From contig JAWZSP010000009.1 of the NCBI GenBank assembly GCA_034401135.1, positions 1,240,001 through 1,304,000 of the forward strand: a stretch of DNA of 64,000 bases, written 5' to 3'. The DNA comes from Volutella citrinella. Its lineage: Eukaryota; Ascomycota; Sordariomycetes; Hypocreales; Nectriaceae. This document shows positions 9,385 to 20,371 of the stretch, piece after piece (within the stretch, counting starts at the first letter, position 1; every line of letters begins with the position of its first letter). The position numbers and the translations under genes are program-made. The notes under the pieces were generated by a model, which was not told where the DNA came from, made no database searches, and saw only the letters and a list, made by a program, of their open reading frames with translations.

Positions 9385-11051
9385 CTATCTTGCAACACCA
9401 ATCACGTCCGCGCTCTTTGTGGTCGTAGCCTCAACCTTTTCAGTTGCACCGGAGTTTAACGACTGTGCATTCCCCTCCAAAGTCTCTTTGCCGTCCAGAT
9501 CGATTTCCTCAAATGTTGGGTTCCTCTTGAGAACATTCATACTCCTTGGCGGTAGAGGGGGAGGCACCTTCTTAGGAGTTTCAGCAACACCGGTGGTCTG
9601 TTTTGTGTCCTCGTCGGCCAGTTCGTAATTCTTTGCGAACGAAGTATCGGTATCCCGCTGGCCGTTATGATCTTGACCCCACGGGTTTGAGCCCATACCC
9701 TCATAAGGATTCGTCTCGATCAGCTGCAAGTCATTTTCGCTCCCTGACGTATCACTGTCCTCTTCCACGGATTCGGTTTCCAGAAGGCTGAAGGAAACCC
9801 TGGCTCTTGGCTTGATCGTAATTTCTGTCTGCGTGCCAGAATCCGTGGCCACATATGACAGTCGTTTGTGTTGGCCCCATCCGTTGCTCCTCGTGTCCAG
9901 TACATCAAGACTCTGTCTGTGATACAGCTTGTATGCCGGGCTTGACGGGCTTGGGTGATACTCGAACTGTGCGCTTGTCGGCCGTGAGCCAGTTCCTGCT
10001 TCACGTATCTCAAGCCCCTCCTTTTCGAGGGCAAATGCTCCATAAGGGTCTGGGTCGTCTATCTCTGGGATGCCAAACGTGTGCGCATCCCTCGGCGAAT
10101 CGACCTCGACGTCTCCGGGAGCTGGCTCGCCCTCCAATTCCTCGAGAATATCCTCATCAACATCGGTGCGCCCTTCTGCTGATTTCAATGTCTCCATGAA
10201 CTTCTTCGTTCCTGGCGGCACGTGCTTGGCCTTGCCTGCCAGGATATCAGTGGCGCTGATTCTTTCGCCATAGAAGCGCTCATTCTCATCGGAGCGCTCG
10301 ATGACAATAGTGCCGTCCACCTGTACGCCAGCATAAAAGCCGCGGGACTTGAGGTAGGTGAACACGGGCCGGTTGGCCTCCTTCCACTTGCCGTCGTTTT
10401 CGAGGACGCCGCCCACGCCAACAGGGCCAGCCACGGCGCTGATTTCCCCGCCCAGAGTGGCTCTCAGCTTCTTGAATGCCTCGAGGGCTTTGCGGTTGTT
10501 GATGACGAGCACGCAGTCGTAAATGTCGACGCCAAGGAGGAAGCCTAGGCCAGCAGTGTGCAGCAAGATGCCCGACGGAGGTGACCATGATCCATCCTCC
10601 TTGCGCGCAACCAGAACGCCAGAGCCTCCGGCGCCCGATATCCAGAGGCCAGCGCGCATGGTGGTGAAGATGGCGAGACCGACGGCGTTTTCAATCACAT
10701 TCTGCGGAATCTTCTTCAGGACGTGCTGCTTTCCTTGGGGGCCAACCTGCTCGCCCTCCTTTTCTTGCTCCTCGACGTAGAATCCATCCTCTGCCGTCTG
10801 TCAGTATACGCAACCCCGCTCATGCCCACGCCGAGGTACTACTTACTGCAGAACGACCTTAGAATCCTAGCCGCCTTGTCGCTCTCCTTATCTAGCTCCG
10901 TCGGCCAGAAGGCCTCGCTTCCGATTCGATTCGACAGGCGATTGATGGGTGCCCCCAGCTTACCAGCCCACCCCCACGCCTTGTCGAACCCTTTCTTGCT
11001 CTGCGTCTTGGTGGTGTCCCATGACGGCAGGGCACCCTTCACCTTTTCCAT
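9385..11051 (-). CDS. SYLF-domain (Ysc84/SH3YL1-type) lipid-binding protein
   Basis: Two exons (11051-10847 and 10790-9385; 56-base intron) give 536 residues. Residues 60-290 match the SYLF (DUF500) domain: RSFCKDGFYVEE, then VGLAIFTTMRAGLWISGAGGSG, then GVDIYDCVLVINN. SYLF domains bind phosphoinositides, and in yeast Ysc84/Lsb4 act with actin at cortical patches. After about 300 the protein is acidic and disordered, with no SH3 domain. Instead residues 478-484 read PPPLPPR, an SH3-ligand motif, followed by a short conserved-looking RNPTFEEIDLD. Many filamentous-fungal SYLF proteins lack SH3, so this may be the second SYLF paralogue rather than the Ysc84 orthologue. The start fits the family, and the splice is supported by continuity of the SYLF domain. 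Confidence 0.88.
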
Positions 11052-11576
11052 CTCTGTGCTGCGGCAAGGGAAAATGCGGTTCGATTAAATTACAACGGTA
11101 GAACTGAGAGGCCCCGTTACGAGACGGTGATTGATGAGCAAGGTGGACAGATGGCAGACTTCAAGGTCAGCCGCAAAGAGGCGTCAGGCAGTGAGTCCTG
11201 AGGCTCTTTGTATATGGCAGCGGCTGGTGCTGTGGCTGCTTCCGCACATTCCGGGGCGGATAGGTCGGGAGGGAAGCTACGTCATCACACTACCACCAGT
11301 CGGGACGAGGCCACAGAGGGCACATGACATGGCTACTGACAAACCAGAGGCGCTGTGGCACAGTCAGGAGCAAGTCAGTACCGGTATGTGCCAAAAGTCA
11401 ATGTGCCTTGTTGGTCCACCCTGCTAACAATTTGGCCGCATCGGGCCGTGCGGGTCTCGTGGTGTTGTGAAGCCAGCCATTGTAAGTCTCTCACACACCA
11501 TTGACTCGTTTCACACTGTCGATCGATACAAGATATGTTTCTGGCCTCATCTACTCCCTGTAGACCATCTCTTCCA
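11052..11576. other. intergenic
   Basis: Promoter and leader of the SYLF gene and 3' region of the esterase gene, both minus strand. No supported coding frame. Confidence 0.5.
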
Positions 11577-12733
11577 TCAATTCATTCCCATCAAATGGCG
11601 GAATATCCCCCTCTGCAGCGCGCATGTTGCTGCGCCGCCGTGCTCCTCGCCCAGAAACTCAGCCTCGTATAAGGCGTGGATGTTTTCGCTCTTGCGTAGT
11701 CGCGCACATAGGGCCACGGCGGCTGTTCGCATCTTGACCATGTCGGCAAAGCCCTTCTTTCGCTGGAACCACTCGTCTGAGTCCCCTGGGTACCGAACCA
11801 GCTCCTCCTCGTCGCTGCCATACACCACAGTGAGTCGTGGACGGTTCTCGACAGCTGTTGGTTCCCGCTCCAGGAATTCCTTTTCTTGCTCGCGGACAAG
11901 TGAGTCGCGGTTCCAGTAGAGGGACGGGCTTCCCGCGATGAAGGTCCCAAAGGCCCCTGGTCTTGTGTACAGAGCATGTAGAGTGCAGAGCGCACCGAAA
12001 GAGTGGCCGAAGAATGCCTTGTGCTTGGTTGAAAAGGACACCTCGGGGAACAGTGTCTTCTCTACATAGGACATGATGTCGGACACAATGATGTCCAGGA
12101 AGTCGGCGGCACCGCCGTATTCCTTAGCGGTGCCCGTTCCACCGGCCGGGAGGTGAAAGACGCCGTCCGCTACGGGCGGGGTGAAGTCGGCGTTGCGACG
12201 AGAGTGGAAGACTTGGTCCGACGCCGGATAGCCGATCCCCACAATAATAGCGCGGGTTGCATCCGTACACTCCATGCGCCGGGCAATGTCGTTGGCCGTG
12301 AAGAAGTATGCATTGCCGTCGAGCACGTAGCTACGGCAGCAGAGCGGTTAGGACATATCAGAGATGGAACTAGAGCCCGAGGCTTTTAGTGGCAGTGGAT
12401 GTCTTACATGGTTGAGATGTCTTTCTGGCAGTCGGCCGGCGGGCGTCGGGCATTGCCCCAGGCCAAGGGCCAGGCGACTTGGATCAAGTAGTCACCTCTG
12501 GGTGTCTCTGCAACATACTGGAGCGTATTCCCAGGGTTGGCCGGCTCAAGGGCCGGTTGTGTTTGCTGCGTCATGTCGTTATGCACGATGCGGCAGGGCA
12601 AGGGACGGGCTGAGAGGGTTGGAGGGGAGATAGCGGGGAGGTGAAAGCCGCCAGGACAAGAGGAGAGCTCTAAAGGCGCTTGCGGGTCGGGAAAAGGTAT
12701 TCCGGCGTGTGTGGATCTGGGCATGAGGGCCAT
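11577..12733 (-). CDS. IroE/EstB-like siderophore esterase (alpha/beta hydrolase)
   Basis: Two exons (12733-12408, 12330-11577; 77-base intron) give 359 residues, or 306 from the internal Met at 12574 (MTQQTQPALE), which fits the usual family length better. The fold is the esterase D/IroE type. YVLDGNAYFFTA opens the domain, GHSFGAL carries the nucleophile (Ser219 in the long form), FIAGSPSLYWN follows, and GEEHGG supplies the catalytic His (about 339). Fungal members such as Aspergillus EstB hydrolyse ester bonds of fusarinine-type siderophores inside the cell to release iron. No secretion signal is seen, in keeping with cytosolic action. An exact ATCTGATAA lies just upstream, arguing for iron control. 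The substrate (fusarinines or another ester) is inference; the esterase call is firm. Confidence 0.82.
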
Positions 12734-13208
12734 TATGGCTGAGTGTTGTGCGTGATGGCCCCATCGTTCGATCTGATAAGCTGCCTGGACCCACCTGAAT
12801 GGGGCACAGCCGCACAGCGAGCGCCTAGCGCGGAATTGAGAACTAGGCCGCTCCGGCGCTCAGTGACACTGCCATTTTAGTGGGCGGGCCGTGCCACCAA
12901 CCGCGCAACACCAACTCAAGCATCACAACACCAACAGCCACTAGGAATGCCCACTCCAAGCTTTCAACAACCACAACAACGCCAATTTCAATGAATTATG
13001 GAAAACATCATTCTTCTAGTATTGACATATGTTGCGGCTGCTGCCTATTCTTACGTCACGTGAGAGCATGTTGCTCTTGGTATATAACGCTGGCAGGCCT
13101 AACTGGCGCCCAGACAGCCTCGAGAACTTGAATAAATTCCTTCTCAGTATTCCTATCCAACAACTTCTCCTTGGAGTCTTTACCCCGTTGCTACCTTAAT
13201 TTTTAGTC
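12734..13208. other. divergent promoter region
   Basis: Shared upstream region of the siderophore esterase (minus) and the DUF3632 gene (plus). It holds the SreA-type site at 12771-12779 and a CCAAT pentamer near 12977. No gene. Confidence 0.6.
12771..12779 (+). promoter_or_regulatory. SreA-type GATA site (ATCWGATAA)
   Basis: Exact ATCTGATAA, matching the consensus of fungal iron-sensing GATA repressors (SreA/Urbs1/Fep1 class). It lies 38-46 bases upstream of the first ATG of the siderophore esterase, or about 200 bases upstream of the alternative start. About one match is expected by chance per window this size and four occur, so position and gene function are what give it weight. Confidence 0.5.
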
Positions 13209-14273
13209 TTGTCTCTTGCTGTGTCTACTATAATGGACGACTGCAACACCGACGCTTGTGTCTCTTGCCGAGTCCGCGACCTCTCCCGCGAGGAGAAGCG
13301 GCTTGAGTACGACCACTCTCTAGACGAAGCTTTTGAGACACACAAAGATATCCAAGATGCTCTTATTTGCAACGGCTGTCATTACGCTGATGCTGTTGTT
13401 CCGCTCGGTGATGCTGCCCGCGTGGAGGGGGAGCTGCACGACCTTTGGGATGAGCTGATCCATGCGGCAATGGTCCTTCCATCTTCAAGTGCCGAACATG
13501 ATCGACTCGTCACCATGATTATTCGGATCCGAGAGATTGGCTTACTTCCCAGAGCCAAAACCTCTGAGAGCGCCGACAACGGCGGGCATGCCCTGTCGAA
13601 CCAGCAATGCCTGTGGGCTGACCTGCCGTTCTTGGCCGAGGACTTTTACACCTTTTGGACACGGGAATTTATGTCTCTTGCTCCGACCGAGAAGCAGAGG
13701 GTCGCCACGCTTTCATCCAAGATGTGTGCTGCGGGCATCACAAACGTCCACTTGGCCCAGTGCGGCTTGTGGCTCTTCAAGGAGGCCCTCGAGACGCCCA
13801 GGCCTCTGGTCAGGGAGCCCGACACTGAGAGCAACGAAACTCCCCTGTCAGATCTTCTGCCAGCGTGTCGTGAGTGGCTGGCGTACAGCAACTACCAAAT
13901 TGCAAAGCTCTCAGTTGCCGATCAGGCACCGATGCCCATGCCCGGACGCCAGAGCTTGGACGGCTTGCAGCCTGGGCCGTTGACACCGGCCAGTGGAATG
14001 AAGCAAGGGTTTTCGCTGCAGAGGTGGCTGTTTTGGAGACGTCGGCTGGGCGACGTATACTTGCAAAGGACGGAGCCTACCTCATCGCTGGCCCGGGACT
14101 GCTTCGAGGCCATGGTCGACACCGGCCGCCTGATCGGCCTGGATATACCCGGAGAGAAAAAGTACCTTGCGCGGGTGTTTGAGGAGCTTGGAAAAGAGCT
14201 CAGGGCGAGAGGGAAGAAGGGCTGCGTTACGCCCAAGGATATCGAGATTGATCCCGCATGGGCCGAGGAGTGA
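13209..14273 (+). CDS. DUF3632 family protein
   Basis: Uninterrupted frame of 354 residues; the Met at 13233 (MDDCNTDACVSC) is a likely alternative start. The region from about 75 resembles DUF3632, a filamentous-fungal family of unknown function: LHDLWDELIHAA, then LWADLPFLAEDFYTFW, then the Trp-rich LWLFKEALE, then PACREWLAYSNYQI. Two CxxC pairs near the N-terminus (CVSC, CNGC) might bind a metal, which is not a usual mark of the family and is only a suggestion. Mostly helical, with no signal peptide or membrane segment. It is divergent from the siderophore esterase across 475 bases, so the iron site between them could in principle act on both. Confidence 0.72.
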   Translation: MSLAVSTIMDDCNTDACVSCRVRDLSREEKRLEYDHSLDEAFETHKDIQDALICNGCHYADAVVPLGDAARVEGELHDLWDELIHAAMVLPSSSAEHDRLVTMIIRIREIGLLPRAKTSESADNGGHALSNQQCLWADLPFLAEDFYTFWTREFMSLAPTEKQRVATLSSKMCAAGITNVHLAQCGLWLFKEALETPRPLVREPDTESNETPLSDLLPACREWLAYSNYQIAKLSVADQAPMPMPGRQSLDGLQPGPLTPASGMKQGFSLQRWLFWRRRLGDVYLQRTEPTSSLARDCFEAMVDTGRLIGLDIPGEKKYLARVFEELGKELRARGKKGCVTPKDIEIDPAWAEE

Positions 14274-14786
14274 GCGGTCTACGGGATACTGTTTTGCAGC
14301 GCCCTTGTTTCCTTGACCCGGAATAACAGTTTCCGTGAATGGACAGGTTCAGAGGATGCTCTGGCTTGTTGGCCGGTTATATGATGATGTTGTAGTTCCT
14401 TCATGTTGATGATAGTACTCAGGAACAGTTGCAATTGACTGCGTTGTTCAATGTCCGATACAGGGTCACTCCATCGCAAAATCTTCAGTCGTTTCCCATC
14501 TGGCATCGGCCAGCTATTACGCCCGGCTTTATAGGTGCGGCAACTTGGGGGCACCGAGGGCACCGTCTTCACACCGAAGCCGAACAAGGACGTTGCATAT
14601 GATGCTGCATCAATGCCTTGTCCGCATCAGGTGAGCGAGGCGCAGGCACCCTCCAAGGCACCCTCCCGCCAATGGCCAGCACGCCAACCAAAGAAAATGC
14701 ACCGCTCCTCCATCGCTCGCTCATATTCACTGTCAATTGCAATCCCTTCAACAGCAGCGTCGCTCCTCCGGCCATCCAACCGCACA
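14274..14786. other. intergenic / promoter
   Basis: Trailer of the DUF3632 gene and upstream region of the membrane protein gene. An in-frame ATG at 14535 would extend the next protein, but the added sequence looks non-conserved. Confidence 0.45.
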
Positions 14787-15650
14787 ATGTCATCGCCAAA
14801 GAGGAAAAGCAAGACGCCCAGCGCACCCGAAACCGCGGCCAACGCCCACCCGCCAGCATATACCCAACCGTGCTCGCCATCCGCAATTGAGCCGGTCGCA
14901 CCGATGGACGTCGACGACGTACAGGACGACAGCCCGTCCGCTCCGCTGATGGGCGTCGCCGAGCCAGAACCCCCCGCCTACAAGAAATGGGCCATGCGGA
15001 TCACCGTCGCCTTTCTTTTCTGCCCAAGCTTCCTCGGCATGATTGTGTCATGGATCCCGATGACGCGAATCTCCATCCTCGAGGCTCCTCCCGTCGTGTG
15101 CGTGGTCATGCTTCCGCGCCACTGCTGCGTACGTTCCGCCTGTTTGCGTCCACAAGCTGACCATCTCTAGCCTCGTTTCCTGCATCGCGAGCTCCATCGA
15201 GTGCGCCGTCATCGTGGTCTTGTACGTGATCCTGCCCGGTCTGTTCAGGTCGAACCTGGACTTTATGAAGGTCAGCCGGGAGAACGGCGAGTGGAACGTG
15301 CCCAAGAAGGCATACATGGTTTGGGAGGCCATCAAGTTCCTGTCTCCCCTCGCCTCCGGCCTGTATACTTGGATCGAGGGCTCCAGGCTCTCCTGCACAA
15401 ATGGAGAGGTGAGCCCAGCCTGTCGCGTCGGTCCGACAATAATTATCGCTGTCGGCGTCTTTCGCACCATCGGCCAGTAAGCCCTCTCTTCCGGCGACGC
15501 TTCCAAGTTCCAGATACTCATCGTAGCAGGTACGCAATCACCATGATCTTGATCTATTCGCTCTACGCCCTGGACGAGCACTACGGCCAGGGCCTTTTCC
15601 ACCCCAACAGAATCGCCGCCAAAAGAGCAGCAGCCGCCAATCGTGTGTAG
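14787..15650 (+). CDS. small membrane protein, about four transmembrane helices, unknown function
   Basis: Three exons (14787-15097, 15171-15476, 15530-15650) give 245 residues. The first 65 residues are Pro/Ser/Ala-rich and cytosolic-looking (MSSPKRKSKT). Hydrophobic segments follow: AFLFCPSFLGMIVSWI, then SCIASSIECAVIVVLYVIL, a weaker one around TIIIAVGVF, then AITMILIYSLYAL. A basic tail ends in AKRAAAANRV. Splicing removes introns of 73 and 53 bases with GTGCGT and GTAAGC donors and keeps the frame across helix 2 and helix 4. I do not recognise the family. A 236-codon antisense frame (15048-15758) is a shadow. The start is chosen as the ATG opening the low-complexity N-terminus; upstream in-frame ATGs exist. 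Confidence 0.62.
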
Positions 15651-15949
15651 CACTGGAAACAGGCGGCGAAGCCAGAGAGTGATCTGATAACGTTTACTAT
15701 TATTTCTTGGATTAAATAACAATAATTGAACGCCATTCCATGCAAACCCGAAAACCAAGGTACGAGTGTCAGTTGCATCTCGTGCAGGACAAAGGAAATG
15801 GCCTAGAGCGGCCGTGGGTATCTCCGCAAGAGTCGGCTCCCTCTCCCATCAGATAAACGCCGGTTTGACAAGATTGTACAAAACTCAGACAGCGTTATGT
15901 AAAAAAAAAATTAAACAATAGAAAATGTAAAGAACGCAGCGACTAGCCC
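15651..15949. other. convergent intergenic region
   Basis: Trailers of two convergent genes. It contains a 10-A run (15901-15910) and two ATCWGATAA words (15682-15690 and 15848-15856) that lie at 3' ends and so probably mark chance background. Confidence 0.5.
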
Positions 15950-18248
15950 TTAGCGCTCGTCCGCCAGCCCTTCGGCTAGGGCGCTGTGGTCGACAGTGGC
16001 AGTCACCACACTGGCGGGAGCGCCCTTTCGCTTCTGCGCTGCCCAGTACTGTTGGAAGCCTGGGATGGCGCCGGGCTGGTTGATGCCCGGGACGCGGAGC
16101 AAGTCGTTCTCCTTGTCAATGTCCGCTTTAGACGGCGTTGGCGCAACACTTCCGCCACCTCCCCACGGGCGCCAGCCCATCCATTTGCCAAAGGCACCAG
16201 GGCTCGCATTGGGAGTACCTGACAGACTCGGCGACACGGAGCGGTTTACTGGCCCCGACACGGAACGTGGGGTAGCCATACCCGCAAAGCTGTCCCGCAG
16301 CGCCATGGCACTACGCCTGGAAGTGCCCCTCGACAGTGTGGGCTGCGCTGTGATGCCGGTTACGATGGCTTCCGCTCCTCCCATTGCGCCGACAGGACGC
16401 AGCGTCATCTGGCTGGGCCGAGACTTGAGTGTATGAATGTCAAGGCCACCAGCAAGCGACATGATGGACTCGTGTGATACGGAGCGATGGATGACGGGCC
16501 GTGGCATAAAGTCATCTCTCGACAGGTCAGAGTCCTCGGTGGTGGACCGGTCGTCGATGGATGGCGCGGTGCCCTCCAAGTCCGGTGTCTCGATCCGCGA
16601 AATCTGTTCGTCATATTCGTCTTCCTCAACCTCGTGAATCACATTCTCGTCAATCCTCTGCCGTGACGCCTGTGGTGTCGGCGGGGCTGGCGAATCGATA
16701 TGGACGCTTGGGGTCTGGAAGCTGAGGTTGGAAATTTCCGACGGCCCCTTGCGGTGGGCTCGCCAAGTGGGCGACATGGGATCAAAACTGGTGGCTGGTG
16801 ACGTCGGGAGGTCGCTCTCAGCGCCTATCGGGTCGAACATGGAATTGCGCTGGTTGGATCGGGGAGAGCTAGGCGCAGATGCAAACTCCGACTGTTGCTC
16901 CGAGGCCAGCGTCCAGGGTCGTGGCATCGACAGAGCAGTCGTAGGTTCTCTGGTGGGATAGGAAAGTAGGGCTGGAGTGGGCGATGATGCGAGTCGCCAC
17001 TGGCCTGAGGTATTGGGCGTTGATGTGTTGGAGAAAGCTGGTGGCGTCATGGTGCCAGACGAAAGCCCATGGCGCTTCCGCCTAAGCTTGCGCGTCTCGG
17101 GCTTCGCGGCGACGTGGTAGTGGTGGTGAATGTGTAGTTCTTGTGACACACGGGGCGTGGCAGGCGGCTCAAACTCTGCCAGCTCGGCCTCGAGCGTGAC
17201 GGCCGATCCTCTCTCGGGGGCACCAGCGGGTTGGTGGTGAAGTTGTTCGCGCAAAGACTGGATCTCGTCGTTGGAGTTGAGCAGCATCTCTCTCAGCTCT
17301 GCGATTCCAAGCTGCAGGCTGGCATTGTCCTGGAGTAGGTCGCGCACAAAATGGTTTACCACATTTTGTCCCGTCTTTGCCTCATGGAGTGACTTGGACG
17401 CGGCAGCTCCCTTAAGGCGTCCAGCGGCCATGTCCAGCTGCTTGTCGATATCGCGCTGACGCTCCATTCGGCTGATGACATCCATGTGCCGCTCACGCTC
17501 CTGCTTTGTCTCCGTCTCCATCTTCTCGAGCTGATCCTGCATGTTGACGATCCCACGCTGCGCCTCCTTTAGACGTTGCGCATGTGACTTGGCGTCTTCC
17601 TTGGTCGACGAAAGTTCATGCTGGAGAAGCTCCTGCTCGTGCTCAAGCAAGGCGATGTGTCGTTCAGCATCGACGACATCCGAGGCGACACCCTCTAGAC
17701 GGCGGACGGCCTGCTGGGAGGACAGTAGACTGGCCTCGAGTGTCTTGATTCGTGTATCCGATTCCGAAACGGTGTTGTTGAGGGCTTCAAGCTGGTCGAG
17801 CAGCTGTCGGTTTTCCTCAATCTTGGCGGCATTCTCGACCTCGAGTTCTTGCTTGTCCATCTCCAGCCTCTCTATCCGTGTGGTCAAGTCCTGGCGATCC
17901 CGCTCGGCGTCGGCCATATAAGCTTCGTGTCGTGCAAGGAGGGCCTACGAACATTTTACACGATCAGTCAGCACCGAGTTCCGCAGATTTACTTTTTGTG
18001 ACATCCATGACAGAAGATGGGGACGCGGGAGTCGACTGGCATGGGCGCGTGGGCGCCCAAGACATGACGAGGAAACAAGTGGGAAGCGGAGGAATGCGTA
18101 CCTGACCCAGCTGAGCGGCCGTATGGACATCCTTCTCGACCGCCTCGAGCACGGAGCAGTTCCTTTGAAGTAGCGGACAGTCGAGACGGCCGCAGCAGCA
18201 ATGAAGCTCGGGCTGGGTGTCGACGCGAGCCAGATTCGGCCTCTCCAT
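15950..18248 (-). CDS. long coiled-coil protein with Cys-rich N-terminus and disordered tail
   Basis: Two exons (18248-18102, 17944-15950; 157-base intron) give 713 residues. Residues 15-31 read ELHCCCGRLDCPLLQRNC, then SVLEAVEKDVHTAAQLGQ. The splice then joins ALLARHEAYMADAERDRQ, a junction I recognise as conserved in filamentous ascomycetes. A strong coiled coil runs from about 60 to 300 (heptads of Leu/Ile with Glu/Gln/Arg). It is followed by HIHHHYHV, a basic KLRRKRHG, and a long Ser/Pro/Thr-rich disordered tail with many SP and TP sites. Near the C-terminus GKWMGWRPWGGGG and FQQYWAAQKRKG look like short linear motifs. The architecture suggests a cytoskeletal or spindle-pole scaffold, but that is inference and I assign no name. 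The N-terminal cysteines may bind zinc. Confidence 0.82.
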
Positions 18249-20371
18249 GACGGGCGATGAGCGGTTGGAGAGGCCTCGGTGCTCGCTTATCGCAGTTCTC
18301 TAGGGCGGAGGAGCGGTTTTGTGACGCGCATCATCTAGGAGGGAGACGGGAGACGGGAGGGGTTCTACAGGGTGTGCGACTGTGGCCCGGTCTGGGAGGC
18401 TCGGCGTTATTCGCAGAAGCAGCGGCAGAAGTGCATGTCTTCGGAGGTGACGATGCTGAAGGGCGAGAGTTTGGTGGAGGAACGCGAGGTGCCCCGGGTA
18501 TGCTGCTACCCGCCAGTGGGGTAATTAGTGGGCAAGTTCCTGATGGGGTGTGTGGGCTGGATGGAGTCGATGCGCGATAGTCTGCGTGCACCTGTGGCTT
18601 GACGCCTGCCTGGTGTGGGAAGGTGCGTACAGGGACAGGCAACGAACCGATGCTCAGCTGGCGAATCAGGTACAGGAACCTCCAGAGTGTTATTTTGACT
18701 GTGGCGCGGGGGCACGCAATGTGGGCGTAAAGTGGATTCGGCGCGTGAATATGACAGTGGTGGGGTCGTGGCTAGACGGGTCAAGGACGTGCCTTGGGAA
18801 TGAATGCTTTGGTAATTTAAGAGGTAGTGAAATTACCTGCGGATTTCTTCGTGTCGTGGAAAACAGGAGTATGAGGAGAAGGAGAAGCGCAAGAGGAAGA
18901 GGAAGAGGAAGAGAGGCGGGAGTGTGGAGTAACGGTGGCATCCATCGGGGTGTTTGCAGGTTTTGGCCTCCCAGTCCTTTGCTGTCGTGCTCCCACGTCG
19001 CATCGCCCAGCCAGCAAGGCCATGTGATTGATGCTGGACCAACGGGCCCTGGCCCGTCTCTGCCGCTGCTGCACCGTGCCGCCTCGACCGCCTGCCAGCC
19101 TGCTTCGCCAGCGGGGGCGCTGAACTATTGGTTGGTGCAGGCGACCCGACCCCAGACGAGACCCAGTGAAGACCTTGTTGCTCGCTCATCGCTGGTCAGG
19201 GGTGTTGTTGAGCTTGCTCCAGCAAGGTTATCGCCCGGGCCTCACCGTCCTGACAGCCCGAGGCCCCTCACACGTCTCGAGCCCATGGCACTACGCGTCG
19301 CCGTGTGGTAGTGATTGGCTGAACGGCTCTCGATGTCTTATCGCAAACCAGATTGGGTACAATGACGACACCCGCCCACCCAACCTCGCCATTTCCGTCC
19401 GAACTCGTCCTGCACTCCAAGGCCCGAGCGGAGCCTAGCCAGGAACACAACGATCTGACAAGGAGCCACGGAGGATATGCGGCAGAACAACATTTAGATG
19501 AGCTGGCTACCTCTGCGAGCAAACAGTATAGCCTAGCGCCTAGAAGCCACTGCTTTTTTTCTGCGCTCATTCATCCAATCCGCCCAAAATGGGCAGTGTT
19601 GCGGCGCAGCATGGCGTACGTGGATCACTACCATGTGGACAAGAGAGCGAGGGACATCGTGCCACTGATTCAGTCTTCTCGTCGCATCTCTGACAGACAG
19701 GACGCGACAGCCACTATGGTGTAACTCGAGTTCTATCACTCGCCGTCATTTTGTTCTTCTAGCCTTGCATCCTTGGCGACTTGCCATGCCCAGGGATCAT
19801 CAAGTACAATTCCCCATTCGGTTCGTCAAGCCATGGCCGTCATAGAAGACGATGGAGATGTGCCACAGTATCTACAGGCTATTGCCATGCCATTCGCATA
19901 TCCCGGAAGATGGACATTGGATCATCTCGTCATGATCCACCTCCAACCTGCAGACCTCGATAGATGAGCAGCCTCCGTCTCGCCTGCATCAGGCTCTACG
20001 CTGACACCCCGCAGCCAGCCCAAGCACCCCCAGCTACCGCGAAACGGCCTTGCAATTGCCGGTGCACGCCTGTTCCCCAAAGGTCGGTATGTCGTCAGCC
20101 ATTATCAAGCTTCCACCAGTCACAGACCACCCATTGTCATCCCACCCCACAATTATCCCGCCGGGCTTCTTAGACAGCTATGACAAGCAAGCAGCTGCAG
20201 CATGCTCGCGGGCAGGTGGTGTCGTAATGCTTTATGCTTTATCCTGGACCCCTCACGCCGGCAACATCGTAGCTCGCCCTCTTCTTCCCTCCAGAACAAC
20301 GCCCTCATAGTCCTCGAGTCACTTGGTATCCTGACTGAACACTACGATAACGTGAACGTGCTGCCTTTTGC
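18249..20371. other. divergent intergenic region with purine-rich tract
   Basis: Upstream of the coiled-coil gene (minus) and of the Rieske/FAD gene (plus). It includes a purine-rich tract around 18866-18917 built from AGGAAG/GAAGAG units. A 253-codon open frame (18550-19311, plus) has biased, repeat-derived composition and no domain; I do not call it a gene. Confidence 0.5.

Noticed and set aside
15048..15758. 236-codon minus-strand frame
   Set aside because: Antisense shadow of the three-exon membrane protein gene, whose splicing and hydrophobic segments are coherent.
15682..15856. Two further exact ATCWGATAA words (15682-15690, 15848-15856)
   Set aside because: They lie between the 3' ends of two convergent genes with no link to iron; treated as background that tempers the iron-site claims.
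18550..19311. 253-codon plus-strand open frame
   Set aside because: Composition comes largely from a purine-rich repeat and Arg/Gly runs, with no domain or splice structure; it lies in a divergent promoter region.
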